NCBI RefSeq assembly: GCF_023516555.1
Contig: NZ_JAMGBD010000002.1
Location: forward strand, 496,001-560,000
DNA from: Sphingomonas alba
Lineage (GTDB): Bacteria > Pseudomonadota > Alphaproteobacteria > Sphingomonadales > Sphingomonadaceae
Direction: 5' to 3'
DNA: 64,000 nt
Position 1 is the stretch's first letter. The number at the start of each line of letters is the position of its first letter. The translations under genes and the position numbers were made by a program. The notes under the pieces are model-generated. The model searched no databases and was not told the origin of the DNA. It saw only the letters and a list, made by a program, of their open reading frames with translations. Shown piece by piece: positions 1 through 8,189 of the stretch.

Positions 1-39
1 CTCGGCTACGAGGTCGCGCAGCGACGGCATCGCTTCGCC

Positions 40-1023
40 TCAGGCGGCGAGGCGCACGAAGGACAAGGGCGCAGCGGTGCGCAGGTTGATTGGGCGCCCC
101 GGCTCGGCGCGAAAGATCTCGCCGTCGAGGATGAGTTCGGAACTGTCGCCCTCGATGTTGATCTCTCTCGCTTCCTCGAAGTGCACACCGCGCACTGGCG
201 TACGTCCGACCTTGCCGCCGATGGTCGCGAGTAGCCCGCGAAGCATCGTCATCCGCTCCCCCTCGACTGCCAGCAGCCTAAGGCGGCCCTGCTGGCGTCC
301 GGAAAGCTCGGCCGAAAGCAGCAGCTTGTCGAGAGTGGTCACCGCGAGCAGCGAGAAACGGCCCGTAAGTCGGTTTTCATTTCCCGACAGCGACACGCTG
401 AGCGGCTTTGGATCGGACGGCAAGAAAGCCGCGCGAATGCCGAGCGCCATTTTCGCGAACGCCGCTATCGCAGTCAAAGCGTGCGCGATCCCATTTGGCA
501 GGCCGAGCGGATAGATCCTGTCACGGCAGTAGAGCATCGTCTCGGCAAGGCCTGCACCGCCAAGGAACATGCCGATCACGGGCCTTTGTTCGTCGGCGCC
601 AAGACGCAGCGCGATCAGCTCGCGTTCAACAGTATGCGGCTTCAAGTCGCTGCGCGCGAGCTCGATCAATTTCTCGAGGGCGGCAATCGGGTCGCCGCGC
701 GCGCCGAGCTCGATCGCGATCAGGTTAGTCTTGCCGCTGGGCAGCACGGCAACCGGGGGCCGATCGTCAAGGTGGAAGTGCCCACCGTTGTACAGCTCGG
801 TCAAGGCCGCCTGGACGGTGCCGTCGCCGCCGTTGATAACCAGCAAGGTCGGGTTGACCAAGGCGATCGTCTTCATCGCCTCGCCGATCTGCTGGCCATG
901 TTCCACTTCGTAGTGGAAGACGTCCGGGTGCGAGGCGCAATAGGCACGGATGCGCGGCAACTGCGCGATGTTGCCCGTCGAGCGGGGGTTGGACAGAAGA
1001 GCTATACGCGCACGCGACATCAA
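40..1023 (-). CDS. Diacylglycerol kinase family lipid kinase
   Basis: A 327-residue protein with the DAGK catalytic signature NGGDGT at residues 64-69, after an N-terminal phosphate-loop-like segment (LLSNPRSTGN). The family (DgkB/YegS/sphingosine-kinase-like) transfers phosphate from ATP to a lipid hydroxyl. The exact substrate cannot be read from sequence. No membrane segment is evident, so it is probably a peripheral cytoplasmic enzyme. The start has two consecutive Met codons (1023 and 1020), either of which may be used. It is divergent from lptF, with 187 nt between them, and both genes concern envelope lipids. Function is confident at family level only. Confidence 0.85.
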   Translation of the reverse strand: MMSRARIALLSNPRSTGNIAQLPRIRAYCASHPDVFHYEVEHGQQIGEAMKTIALVNPTLLVINGGDGTVQAALTELYNGGHFHLDDRPPVAVLPSGKTNLIAIELGARGDPIAALEKLIELARSDLKPHTVERELIALRLGADEQRPVIGMFLGGAGLAETMLYCRDRIYPLGLPNGIAHALTAIAAFAKMALGIRAAFLPSDPKPLSVSLSGNENRLTGRFSLLAVTTLDKLLLSAELSGRQQGRLRLLAVEGERMTMLRGLLATIGGKVGRTPVRGVHFEEAREINIEGDSSELILDGEIFRAEPGRPINLRTAAPLSFVRLAA

Positions 1024-1210
1024 ATACTCACCTCACTGGCCGAACGCAGCACTGCCGCCAGCGCAACGCCTGATGCGCAAAAGATCGGCAGGGAAGAAAT
1101 CGGCATGATTTTACCACTCGGTTCGCTATAGCCACCGAGGGAACGCATGGGCCGGGGAACCGGCTGCGGTCCCCCGCTAGTGTCCTTTCCGAGCGCTTTG
1201 CGGCCAAATC

Positions 1211-2431
1211 ATGGTGTTGGGACGACGAAAGTTGCGCAAGGCGTCACTGATCGACCGTTATATGGCTCGCAGTATTGCCGTGCCCTTGCTGGGCACGTTG
1301 CTGCTGGCCGCCATGCTGCTGGTCCTCGAGAAGATGCTTCGGCTGTTCGATTTCGTCGTCAACGCCGGTGGCCCGGTCAGCGTCGTCTGGCGGATGCTCG
1401 CGAACCTGCTGCCCGAATATTTCTCGCTGGGAATACCGATCGGCCTGATGCTCGGCATCCTGCTGGCTTTCCGCAAACTGGCGCTCTCTTCGGAACTGGA
1501 CGCTTTGCGCGGGGTCGGCGCGAGCTACGGCCGCTTGCTGAAGGTGCCGTACATCTTCGCCGGCATATTGCTCATCGTGAACCTGCTGATTGTCGGCTGG
1601 GTCGAGCCCTACTCGCGTTACCGGTACGAAGGCTTGCGTTTCGACCTGCGCTCAGGCGCCCTTGGCGCGGCGATCAAAGTCGGCGAATTCAACCAGCTCG
1701 GCAAGCGTATGACCCTCCGGATCGACCGCAGCGCTGACAGTGGAACACAGCTCGGCGGCATCTTCATCGCCCTCAACGACAAGTCGGGCACGCAGATTTC
1801 CGCGACGGCACAGGAAGGGCGCTTCTTCGCCACCGATGACCCGGATACGATTATCTTCCGCCTGAAGAGGGGCCGGCTGGTTCAGGATGCGCCGAACTAT
1901 CCGACGCCGCGCACCTTGGCCTTCGACAGCTATGACTTGCCCATCAACCTTCCGGCGGTCGATCAATTCCGGAAGCGGGGCGAGCAGGAGGAATTGTTCC
2001 TGCATGAACTACTTGCCAAGGGTTATGGCGGGGCGGCGCGGACTGCCGAGGAGGCATTGGCCGCGCGCGCCAATTTCAACTTCCGCATCGTCGAAGTGGT
2101 GATGATGCTGATGCTGCCTCTGCTGGCAGTGGCACTCGCGGTGCCGCCAAAGCGCAGCACTTCCTCGCTCGGCATCTTCCTGTCGATCGTGATCGTCGTC
2201 ACCTATCACAAGGTCAACCAATATGCCGAGCAGATGGGAGCCCAGGGGCGTGTCACGCCCGAAATCGCCTTGTGGGTGCCGCTCCTGCTGTTCGCGGGGC
2301 TGATCTTCTGGATGTATCACGTCCTCGCCCATCGACCGGGCGGCCAGCCGATTGGCACGCTGGAGCGCAGTTTCGCGAAGCTGGTGAAGGCGGTCCGCCG
2401 CCTGCTGCCGCGTCAGGAAATGCGGGCATGA
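1211..2431 (+). CDS. lptF: LPS export permease LptF (YjgP/YjgQ family)
   Basis: A 406-residue inner-membrane protein with hydrophobic segments in the first 130 residues, a soluble periplasmic middle domain (about 150-280) and three more membrane helices near the C terminus. This is the LptF/LptG plan. With LptG and the ATPase LptB it extracts lipopolysaccharide (or another outer-membrane glycolipid) from the inner membrane. Its stop overlaps the start of the next family member (ATGA at 2428-2431), so the two are translationally coupled. F rather than G is assigned from gene order (lptF first). A DAGK-type lipid kinase diverges upstream. Confidence 0.88.
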   Translation: MVLGRRKLRKASLIDRYMARSIAVPLLGTLLLAAMLLVLEKMLRLFDFVVNAGGPVSVVWRMLANLLPEYFSLGIPIGLMLGILLAFRKLALSSELDALRGVGASYGRLLKVPYIFAGILLIVNLLIVGWVEPYSRYRYEGLRFDLRSGALGAAIKVGEFNQLGKRMTLRIDRSADSGTQLGGIFIALNDKSGTQISATAQEGRFFATDDPDTIIFRLKRGRLVQDAPNYPTPRTLAFDSYDLPINLPAVDQFRKRGEQEELFLHELLAKGYGGAARTAEEALAARANFNFRIVEVVMMLMLPLLAVALAVPPKRSTSSLGIFLSIVIVVTYHKVNQYAEQMGAQGRVTPEIALWVPLLLFAGLIFWMYHVLAHRPGGQPIGTLERSFAKLVKAVRRLLPRQEMRA

Positions 2432-3525
2432 TCAACCTGGACTTCATGCCCTCGCGCAATCTCTCGCTGTATTTGGCGAGACTGTTCCTGACCCGCACTT
2501 TCGCCGTCCTGCTGATGCTCGTGATGGTGCTCATGGCGCTCGACCTGCTGGGGGAATCCGGCAAGATCCTGGCGGTGCCCGGGAACGGCCAGGGCGACCT
2601 GTGGCACTATGTTTCTCTGCGTGTTCCGCTGCTCATTCAGAAGTTCCTGCCCTTCTCGGCGCTGCTCGGCACGCTGATCGTCTTCACCTCGCTCAACCAG
2701 CATAGCGAAGTCATCGCCATGAAGGCGGCCGGCCTGTCGGCACATCAGATCCTCGCGCCTTTGGTGGTCGCCAGCCTGGGCCTCGCGGCCGCCGCCTTCG
2801 CGTTCAACGAAGGCGTGGCGGTCAATTCCGCGCGGACGGTCAACGCCTGGAGCGACAATGATTACAAGCCGATCCGCGTGTCGAATGGCGTCCTCTCGAA
2901 TGTCTGGGTCCTGTCAGGGGACGACCTGATCCATACGCAGATCGTCAGCGGACGCGGGTCCAACCTGCAACTGCAGGGCATAACCATTTACGATCGCAGC
3001 GGCCGCGAACTTCAAAGGGTAACCGAAGCTGAGCGAGGGCTGCAGGCGAGCGGCGGTTGGCGGCTCGAAAATGTCCGCACTTACGATGCTGCCATGAATG
3101 TTGTGCGGCGGCAGGCCAACGTCCTGGCCCTGCCGGGCATCACACCGGATCGGTTCACTCTGGCCAAGGTGAAGCCCGACGAGCGCAACTTCATGGACCT
3201 GAAGCAGGACATTGCGGACCTTGAGGCGGCGGGCCGCCCCAGCGAAGAGGCACGCGCCGGGCTGTGGCACAAGTTCAGCGGGCCGCTCTCGGTGGTGCTG
3301 ATGCCGCTATTGGCCGCAATCGCCGCGTTCGGGCTCGCGCGCTCAGGCCAGGTGCTTTTGCGTGCGGCGGCGGGCATGGCGCTGGGCTTCGCCTATTTCG
3401 TGATCGACAACCTCAGCCTCGCGCTTGGCAATGTCGGCGCCTACCCAGCCTGGCTCGCAGCCTGGGCACCTTTTGTCCTGTTCCTGCTGATCGGGGAAGC
3501 CGTCCTCGTCAGGAGCGAGGAGTAG
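2428..3525 (+). CDS. lptG: LPS export permease LptG
   Basis: A 365-residue second YjgP/YjgQ-family permease with the same topology: N-terminal helices, periplasmic jellyroll-type domain, three C-terminal helices. The start chosen is the ATG inside the ATGA overlap with lptF; a longer reading back to 2272 would run inside lptF and lacks family similarity. It forms the LptF-LptG heterodimer of the LPS transport ABC complex. The 3' end overlaps the convergent desaturase gene by 17 nt. Confidence 0.88.
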   Translation: MINLDFMPSRNLSLYLARLFLTRTFAVLLMLVMVLMALDLLGESGKILAVPGNGQGDLWHYVSLRVPLLIQKFLPFSALLGTLIVFTSLNQHSEVIAMKAAGLSAHQILAPLVVASLGLAAAAFAFNEGVAVNSARTVNAWSDNDYKPIRVSNGVLSNVWVLSGDDLIHTQIVSGRGSNLQLQGITIYDRSGRELQRVTEAERGLQASGGWRLENVRTYDAAMNVVRRQANVLALPGITPDRFTLAKVKPDERNFMDLKQDIADLEAAGRPSEEARAGLWHKFSGPLSVVLMPLLAAIAAFGLARSGQVLLRAAAGMALGFAYFVIDNLSLALGNVGAYPAWLAAWAPFVLFLLIGEAVLVRSEE

Positions 3526-4609
3526 AGGTCATCGTGCTCGCCGCGAGACGCCGCACCAGCCCGTAAAGGCCGCGATGGTTGGCATCGAAATAGGCGGAAT
3601 CGCCATCCAGCTCGGCCGTCAGGCGGCGATGAGCCTCGCCGAGGGCATGATAGGGCAGGCCCGGCAGCAAGTGATGGAGCGCGTGGTAGCGCAGCCCCAC
3701 AGGTGCCCAAAGCGCAGGCAGGGTCGCCGGCGGCGGGACGTTGACGCTGTCGAGGAACTGGGCGGTGACGCTCATTGGCTCGCCGTCATTCTCCCACAGA
3801 TGCGCCACCAAGGTGCGGATCTGGTTGAGGAACATCACGCCGGACGAAACGCCCAGAAAGATCGCGAAGGCCTTCAGCGGAATGACGCTGGTCGCGACCA
3901 TAAAGATCAGCGCAATGGCCCAGACGCTGGCGGCGCCTTCCTGCAAACTCCAGTCGCGGGCGAACTGGCCCTGCGGTGAGGGGCGACGAAAGCTGGGGTT
4001 GATCTGAAGACCTGAATAGCGCTCGACCACTGCTTTGCGCAGCTTTGGTGACAGCAGCGACAGCGGCGCCAGGATACCGAAGCGGATCAGCATGCCGATC
4101 GGCGCCAGCGCTGCGGCGATCAGGAACACCGGCAATGTCCACGGGTGCATCAAAGCCAAAGGCAAATATTCCGGGTCGTTGGCCGTGCCGTAATAGGTCT
4201 TGGCGTGATGCTGGTTGTGGACGCCCTCGTACATGAAGCTTGGAATCAACAAGGGCACGCCGACCAAGGCGTTCCAAGCGAGCCGGAAGCCTGGCAAGGC
4301 GCCCTGCTTGATATGGGTCAGCTCGTGGATGAAGCTTCCGGCGCGATAGAGCGCGAGTACTGCCACCAAGCCAGCAATCACAGCGACGAGCGTCGAGCCG
4401 GCCATGATGGCGGTGAACAGGCCCGCATAGCCAAGCAGTGCCGAACCCAGCATGTCGGCCCAATAGATGCGGCCGTCCGGGACATTGAGGTCGCGGGTCA
4501 GGTTCGCGGCTGCCTTCAACATGGCCTTGTCGTCGCCGTGGCGGGCTGCCGCCTCGACGGTGGGCGCAGGTTCGCGCGCGCTAATCTCTATGGTCGCTGT
4601 TTTGTTCAT
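3509..4609 (-). CDS. Fatty acid desaturase family protein
   Basis: A 366-residue integral-membrane di-iron desaturase. Three histidine boxes are visible: HELTH at 95-99, HNQHH at 131-135 and HALHH at 309-313, separated by hydrophobic helices, as in membrane-bound acyl desaturases and hydroxylases. It probably introduces a double bond (or hydroxyl) into an acyl chain; regiospecificity is unknown. The start is set at the ATG at 4609 because upstream codons lack family-like sequence. Convergent with lptG and divergent from the GNAT-like gene at 4728. Confidence 0.88.
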   Translation of the reverse strand: MNKTATIEISAREPAPTVEAAARHGDDKAMLKAAANLTRDLNVPDGRIYWADMLGSALLGYAGLFTAIMAGSTLVAVIAGLVAVLALYRAGSFIHELTHIKQGALPGFRLAWNALVGVPLLIPSFMYEGVHNQHHAKTYYGTANDPEYLPLALMHPWTLPVFLIAAALAPIGMLIRFGILAPLSLLSPKLRKAVVERYSGLQINPSFRRPSPQGQFARDWSLQEGAASVWAIALIFMVATSVIPLKAFAIFLGVSSGVMFLNQIRTLVAHLWENDGEPMSVTAQFLDSVNVPPPATLPALWAPVGLRYHALHHLLPGLPYHALGEAHRRLTAELDGDSAYFDANHRGLYGLVRRLAASTMTSTPRS

Positions 4610-4727
4610 GATCCTCGGTGCCGTTGGCCATAGATAGTGGCACCATCGTGGCGTTGCGAGGGCGATGTCATGGGTTCCAGCCGGATTTCGGTTGCGCGGC
4701 GGTGCTTTGCCTGCAACGCAGGCGCGC

Positions 4728-5867
4728 ATGACCCAGCCCGTCCTCATCCGCCCGGTCGAAACCAAGCGGGACCGCAAAGCTTTCGTCGACTTCGCCTGGG
4801 AAGTTTACAAGGACGACCCGGCCTGGGTGCCGCCGTTGAAGGATGAGGTCCATGGCCTCATCACGCCGGGCAAGAATCCCTGGTTCGAGCATGCGCGCGC
4901 CCAACTGTGGCTGGCAGAGCGTGGCGGGAAGGTCGTCGGCCGCATCAGCGCCCAGGTCGATGAGCTTGTGCTGGAGCATATGGGCGCTGGAACCGGCCAA
5001 TGGGGCATGTTCGAGACCCTGGACGGCGAGACCGCCGCGGCACTGATCAAGACGGCAGAAGACTGGCTGCGAGCGCAGGGAATGACCAGCGCCATGGGGC
5101 CCATCAGCCTGTCGATCTGGGACGAGCCTGGCCTCGAGATCGAAGGCTTTGAAGAACCGCCAACGGCGATGATGGGCCATCATCGTCCCGAATATCAGGC
5201 GTGGATCGAGGCCGCCGGCTATGAAAAGGCCAAGGACCTGGTCACTTACGGGCTGAACATCGAGCATTGGGAAGACCCGATGATCGATCGCCTGATCGCC
5301 ATGGGCGAACGCAACCCCAAGATCCGCATCCGCGAGGTCGACAAGTCGAATTTCGATGAGGAAGCGAAGCTGATCCTGGGCCTGCTGAACGACGCCTGGT
5401 CGAACAATTGGGGCTATGTGCCTTTGACCGAGGCCGAAATCGCCTATGCCGGCAAGAAGCTGAAGCCGATCATTTTCCCCGAACTGGTGCGGATCGCCGA
5501 GGTGGAAGGTGAGCCGGTCGCCTTCATGCTGACGATCCCAGACATCAATGAGCTGACAAAGGACCTGAACGGCGAACTCTTCCCGTTCAACTTCATCAAA
5601 TTGCTGTGGCGCCTGAGGAAGCCGCGTACCCGCCGCCTGCGCGTGCCGCTGATGGGCGTCGCCAGGAAGCTGCACCACACGCGGCTCGCCAGCCAATTGG
5701 CCTTCATGATGATCGAGTACACGCGCCGCGAAGGCACCACGAAATATGGCGCCACCCACGGGGAATTCGGCTGGATTCTGGAGGACAATAAGGGGATGCT
5801 GTCGATCGCGCAGCTACCGGGCGCGTCAATCAACCACCGCTACCGGATCTACGAGAAGCAGCTGTAG
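4728..5867 (+). CDS. GNAT-like N-acetyltransferase superfamily protein, function unknown
   Basis: A 379-residue soluble protein. It opens with a GNAT-like stretch (IRPVETKRDRKAFVDF) and has a second acyltransferase-like portion in the C-terminal half. This two-lobed size resembles proteins annotated simply as N-acetyltransferase or hypothetical in sphingomonads. No substrate can be assigned. The start is placed at the ATG at 4728, since the 21 codons upstream look non-coding. It diverges from the desaturase by 118 nt, which may mean co-regulation in lipid metabolism, but that is inference. Confidence 0.7.
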   Translation: MTQPVLIRPVETKRDRKAFVDFAWEVYKDDPAWVPPLKDEVHGLITPGKNPWFEHARAQLWLAERGGKVVGRISAQVDELVLEHMGAGTGQWGMFETLDGETAAALIKTAEDWLRAQGMTSAMGPISLSIWDEPGLEIEGFEEPPTAMMGHHRPEYQAWIEAAGYEKAKDLVTYGLNIEHWEDPMIDRLIAMGERNPKIRIREVDKSNFDEEAKLILGLLNDAWSNNWGYVPLTEAEIAYAGKKLKPIIFPELVRIAEVEGEPVAFMLTIPDINELTKDLNGELFPFNFIKLLWRLRKPRTRRLRVPLMGVARKLHHTRLASQLAFMMIEYTRREGTTKYGATHGEFGWILEDNKGMLSIAQLPGASINHRYRIYEKQL

Positions 5868-5869
5868 CG

Positions 5870-5886
5870 ACCATCCGGGGGATGGT
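5870..5886 (+). terminator. Weak hairpin after the GNAT-like gene
   Basis: A 7-bp perfect inverted repeat (ACCATCC / GGATGGT) with a 3-nt loop begins 3 nt after the stop codon. There is no clear T-run behind it, so intrinsic termination is uncertain. Confidence 0.35.
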
Positions 5887-6061
5887 TGTGTGAAGGTGCT
5901 GCTCCAGGCCGCGGCCTGAGAGTCACAGTGCCACCAATTCCCTACGAAAATGGGGGGTTGTTACCCTAAGTGTTACCTTGTTCATCTTTCTACATTTGAG
6001 TCTGAGAAAGAGCCGTCGAACCGATCAGGCCCGTTTGCGAACGCTGGCATGAATCGACGAT

Positions 6062-6120
6062 TGTAGGACAGGAAAATCGACCGCCGGACTAGTGTCCGCC
6101 TTCGACCCAAAGCGGACATT
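6062..6120 (+). repeat. REP-like palindrome copy A with linked 14-nt box
   Basis: The palindrome spans 6092-6120. TGTCCGC at 6093-6099 pairs with GCGGACA at 6112-6118 around a TTCGACCCAA core. Upstream, at 6062-6075, is the box TGTAGGACAGGAAA, found identically (reverse strand) beside another copy at 19003-19016. Related palindromes lie at 6336-6364, 6974-7005 and 18974-18997. It is intergenic, like REP elements. Confidence 0.7.
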
Positions 6121-6147
6121 GCAACCATAGGCCGCATTTTGCGCGGT

Positions 6148-6333
6148 ATGAGTCTCGATGATTTGATCTCCAAGGTTCGAGAGCGGATTGCCCTCGCTCG
6201 CCGTCTGGCCGCGTCCACACACGACCCAAGGACCGCCGCGCAACTAAGAGCAATGGCGGACGACGGGGAGCGGGACCTGGCCCAATTGGAGGCAGAATCT
6301 AAGATGGAAATTGACTTGAAGCCGGAAAGCTAA
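6148..6333 (+). CDS. Small hypothetical protein
   Basis: A 61-residue, highly charged, helix-prone protein (starts MSLDDLISKVRERIALARRL). It has no Cys, signal peptide or membrane segment. The ATG at 6148 is preferred; an in-frame TTG lies 9 nt upstream. No family is recognised. It sits in a low-information patch between REP-like repeats, and its start lies just downstream of repeat copy A. It could be a real small protein, since amino-acid composition is balanced and the ORF closes cleanly, but homology would be needed to confirm it. Confidence 0.45.
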   Translation: MSLDDLISKVRERIALARRLAASTHDPRTAAQLRAMADDGERDLAQLEAESKMEIDLKPES

Positions 6334-6335
6334 GG

Positions 6336-6364
6336 GCGACTTTCGACCTAAATCGGGCATTAGC
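6336..6364 (+). repeat. Degenerate REP-like copy D
   Basis: GCGACTTTCGACCTAAATCGGGCATTAGC resembles the other palindrome copies, with the TTTCGACC core and a CGGGCATTAG right arm, but the left arm has decayed so no stable stem forms. It lies 2 nt after the small ORF ends. Confidence 0.5.
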
Positions 6365-6429
6365 GTGTCGAGGAATGCAGCCATCGTCCGACGAACGCCT
6401 TGGGCGCGCGCCGGACAAGGTGGCAGGGG

Positions 6430-6762
6430 CTATTGGTTGACAGTTCCAAGCTTCTTTTGGACTGCTGTCTGAAGTGCCGAGGTATTGTTCTTGGCGGTGC
6501 AGCGCGAAGTTCCAGTCTTCTTCTGCGCGGCAAGCACGTTGGCGTTGACGTCGCAGATCGCAGCGGCAAGGCCGATCGGGACGGATACGTTATTAAGCGC
6601 CGAAATGTCGCTGACGTTGACCTTCAAATTCTGGGCGAGGTTATTGAGAACGTCCGCATTCGTCAGGTCGACGACAACCAGACCGTTGTTATTTCCGGCG
6701 AAGGCGGGCGCAGCGGAAAGCGCCAAGGAAGCTGACGCCAAAATGGCGAGGGTTGTACGCAT
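6430..6762 (-). CDS. Small secreted hypothetical protein
   Basis: A 110-residue protein with a clear Sec signal peptide (MRTTLAILASASLALSAA, cleavage after AFA near residue 22). The mature part is about 88 residues, rich in Asn, Val and Leu, with two Cys (CDVNAN and SRCTAK) that could form one disulphide in the periplasm. No domain is recognised. It is monocistronic and flanked by REP-like copies on both sides. Similar small secreted proteins occur in sphingomonads as uncharacterised families; that is recollection, not a search result. Confidence 0.65.
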   Translation of the reverse strand: MRTTLAILASASLALSAAPAFAGNNNGLVVVDLTNADVLNNLAQNLKVNVSDISALNNVSVPIGLAAAICDVNANVLAAQKKTGTSRCTAKNNTSALQTAVQKKLGTVNQ

Positions 6763-6973
6763 CTTACAATCTCCTGTGGTTGAAACCCATAATAAGGGTT
6801 CCAGTTCAAACGCTTATGGGCTGAAGAGTATCCGAATGCTGTTCCGATCGACGGGTCAAGCAAGGGAAATCCAGCGAGGTCTTGCCATTTGGCAACCGAT
6901 AAAGGCGGCCACAGTGTCGGCTTTATGGCCGGTCATGCCAATGGTCTAATACCGCAGCACTTTAAGCGCTAGC

Positions 6974-7005
6974 TAATGTCCGCTTTCCACCCAAAGCAGA
7001 CATTA
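6974..7005 (+). repeat. REP-like palindrome copy B
   Basis: The most complete copy: 13-nt arms TAATGTCCGCTTT and AAAGCAGACATTA with one mismatch around a CCACCC loop. It lies 15 nt downstream of the xthA stop codon, in the spacer between two minus-strand genes. Read on the minus strand it encodes the tail MSALGGKRTL, a short peptide that can be mis-annotated as a gene. Confidence 0.75.
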
Positions 7006-7019
7006 GGCAGGTCGAGAGG

Positions 7020-7793
7020 CTAGCGTAATTCAATCCAGGTCGGCGCGTGGTCGGAGGCCTTCTCCTCACCGCGCGCCCATTTGTCGACGCCAGCGTTCCG
7101 CAGCCGATCCGCCGCGGGCGGCGAGCAAAGCAGGTGGTCGATGCGGAAACCCGCATCCCGCTGCCAGGCGCCGGCGGTGTAATCCCAGAAAGTGTACAGC
7201 CGCTCTTCGGTCGGGTGAATTGCGCGAAGCGCGTCGGTCCAGCCCTGGTTGACCAGGCGCCGCAGCGCCGCACGGCTTTCCGGCTGCATCAACGCGTCGG
7301 CCTGCATAGCGCGGACCGAGAAGACGTCGCGGTCCTCGGGAATAACGTTGTAATCGCCGGCAAGGACGACTGGCCTCTCCTCGGCGAGCAGCTCGCGGGC
7401 GTGCTGGGCCAAACGCTCCAGCCATCGCAGCTTATAGTCGAATTTCTCCGTCCCGACCGGATTGCCGTTGGGTAAATAGATGGAGGCGATGACGACGCCA
7501 TCGACCTCGGCCTCGATATAGCGGCTATGGCTGTCGTCAGGGTCGCCAGGCAGGCCGATACGGCGTAGCGCCGGTGCCGAGCCCTTCGCGAGGACAGCGA
7601 CGCCGTTGAATCCCTTCTGCCCGTGCCAGACGGCGCCGTAGCCGGCCGCCTCGATATCGGCGACCGGAAGCGAGTCATCGGCGCACTTCAATTCCTGCAG
7701 GCAGGCAACATCAGGCTGCTCGCGCTGAAGCCATTCGACGAGGCGCGGCAAGCGGGCGCGGATACCATTGAGGTTGTAAGTGGCGATCTTCAC
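7020..7793 (-). CDS. xthA: Exodeoxyribonuclease III
   Basis: A 257-residue exonuclease-endonuclease-phosphatase family AP endonuclease. Visible motifs are the N-terminal TYNLNGIRAR, QELK at 33-36 with the metal-binding Glu, GDYNVIPEDRDV in the middle, and the C-terminal SDHAP with the catalytic Asp-His. It acts in base excision repair, cutting abasic sites and removing 3' blocks. It follows the erpA/iscA-like gene by 32 nt on the same strand, so is probably cotranscribed. Length is normal for the family. Confidence 0.93.
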   Translation of the reverse strand: MKIATYNLNGIRARLPRLVEWLQREQPDVACLQELKCADDSLPVADIEAAGYGAVWHGQKGFNGVAVLAKGSAPALRRIGLPGDPDDSHSRYIEAEVDGVVIASIYLPNGNPVGTEKFDYKLRWLERLAQHARELLAEERPVVLAGDYNVIPEDRDVFSVRAMQADALMQPESRAALRRLVNQGWTDALRAIHPTEERLYTFWDYTAGAWQRDAGFRIDHLLCSPPAADRLRNAGVDKWARGEEKASDHAPTWIELR

Positions 7794-7825
7794 TCGATCG
7801 CCCTACCCGCTCGTCCCGAGCGCGG

Positions 7826-8152
7826 CTAGACCGAGAAGCTGGATCCGCAGCCGCAACCCGAGGCGGCATTGGGGTTGGTGACCTTGAACGCCGAGCCGCC
7901 AAGATCCTCGACGAAATCCACCGCCGAGCCTTGGACCAGCTCGAGGCTGATCGGGTCGACGACCAGTTTCACGCCGGCCGTTTCGGCCGTGGCGTCACCC
8001 TCTTCCAGGTCGCCAAGCTCGAACTTGTAGGAGAATCCCGCGCAGCCGCCGCCATCCACAGACAGGCGCAGGATTGGCGCCTTGCCCTGTCGATTGGCAA
8101 TGGCCGCCACCCTCTTGGCGGCAGCTTCGGTCAGCTGGATTTGGTCAGTCAC
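7826..8152 (-). CDS. erpA: A-type iron-sulfur carrier (ErpA/IscA family)
   Basis: A 108-residue A-type Fe-S carrier with the three invariant cysteines C37 (GGGCAGF), C100 and C102 (CGCG). It delivers assembled clusters to apo-enzymes. The GTG at 8152 is chosen because the product then begins TDQIQLTEAAAKRV, matching the family N terminus; the longer upstream extension has no such match. It lies between the M23 peptidase and xthA. The choice of ErpA over IscA or SufA is tentative, since no suf or isc genes are adjacent. Confidence 0.88.
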   Translation of the reverse strand: MTDQIQLTEAAAKRVAAIANRQGKAPILRLSVDGGGCAGFSYKFELGDLEEGDATAETAGVKLVVDPISLELVQGSAVDFVEDLGGSAFKVTNPNAASGCGCGSSFSV

Positions 8153-8189
8153 GCCAGCGAGATAGGGAGTACGGCAGCGCCGAACAACC

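Noticed and set aside
5982-6218. Short minus-strand ORF with MSALGRRRTL
   Set aside because: The peptide is created by the REP-like palindrome copy A and overlaps the more plausible 61-residue gene. Such tails recur wherever the repeat occurs.
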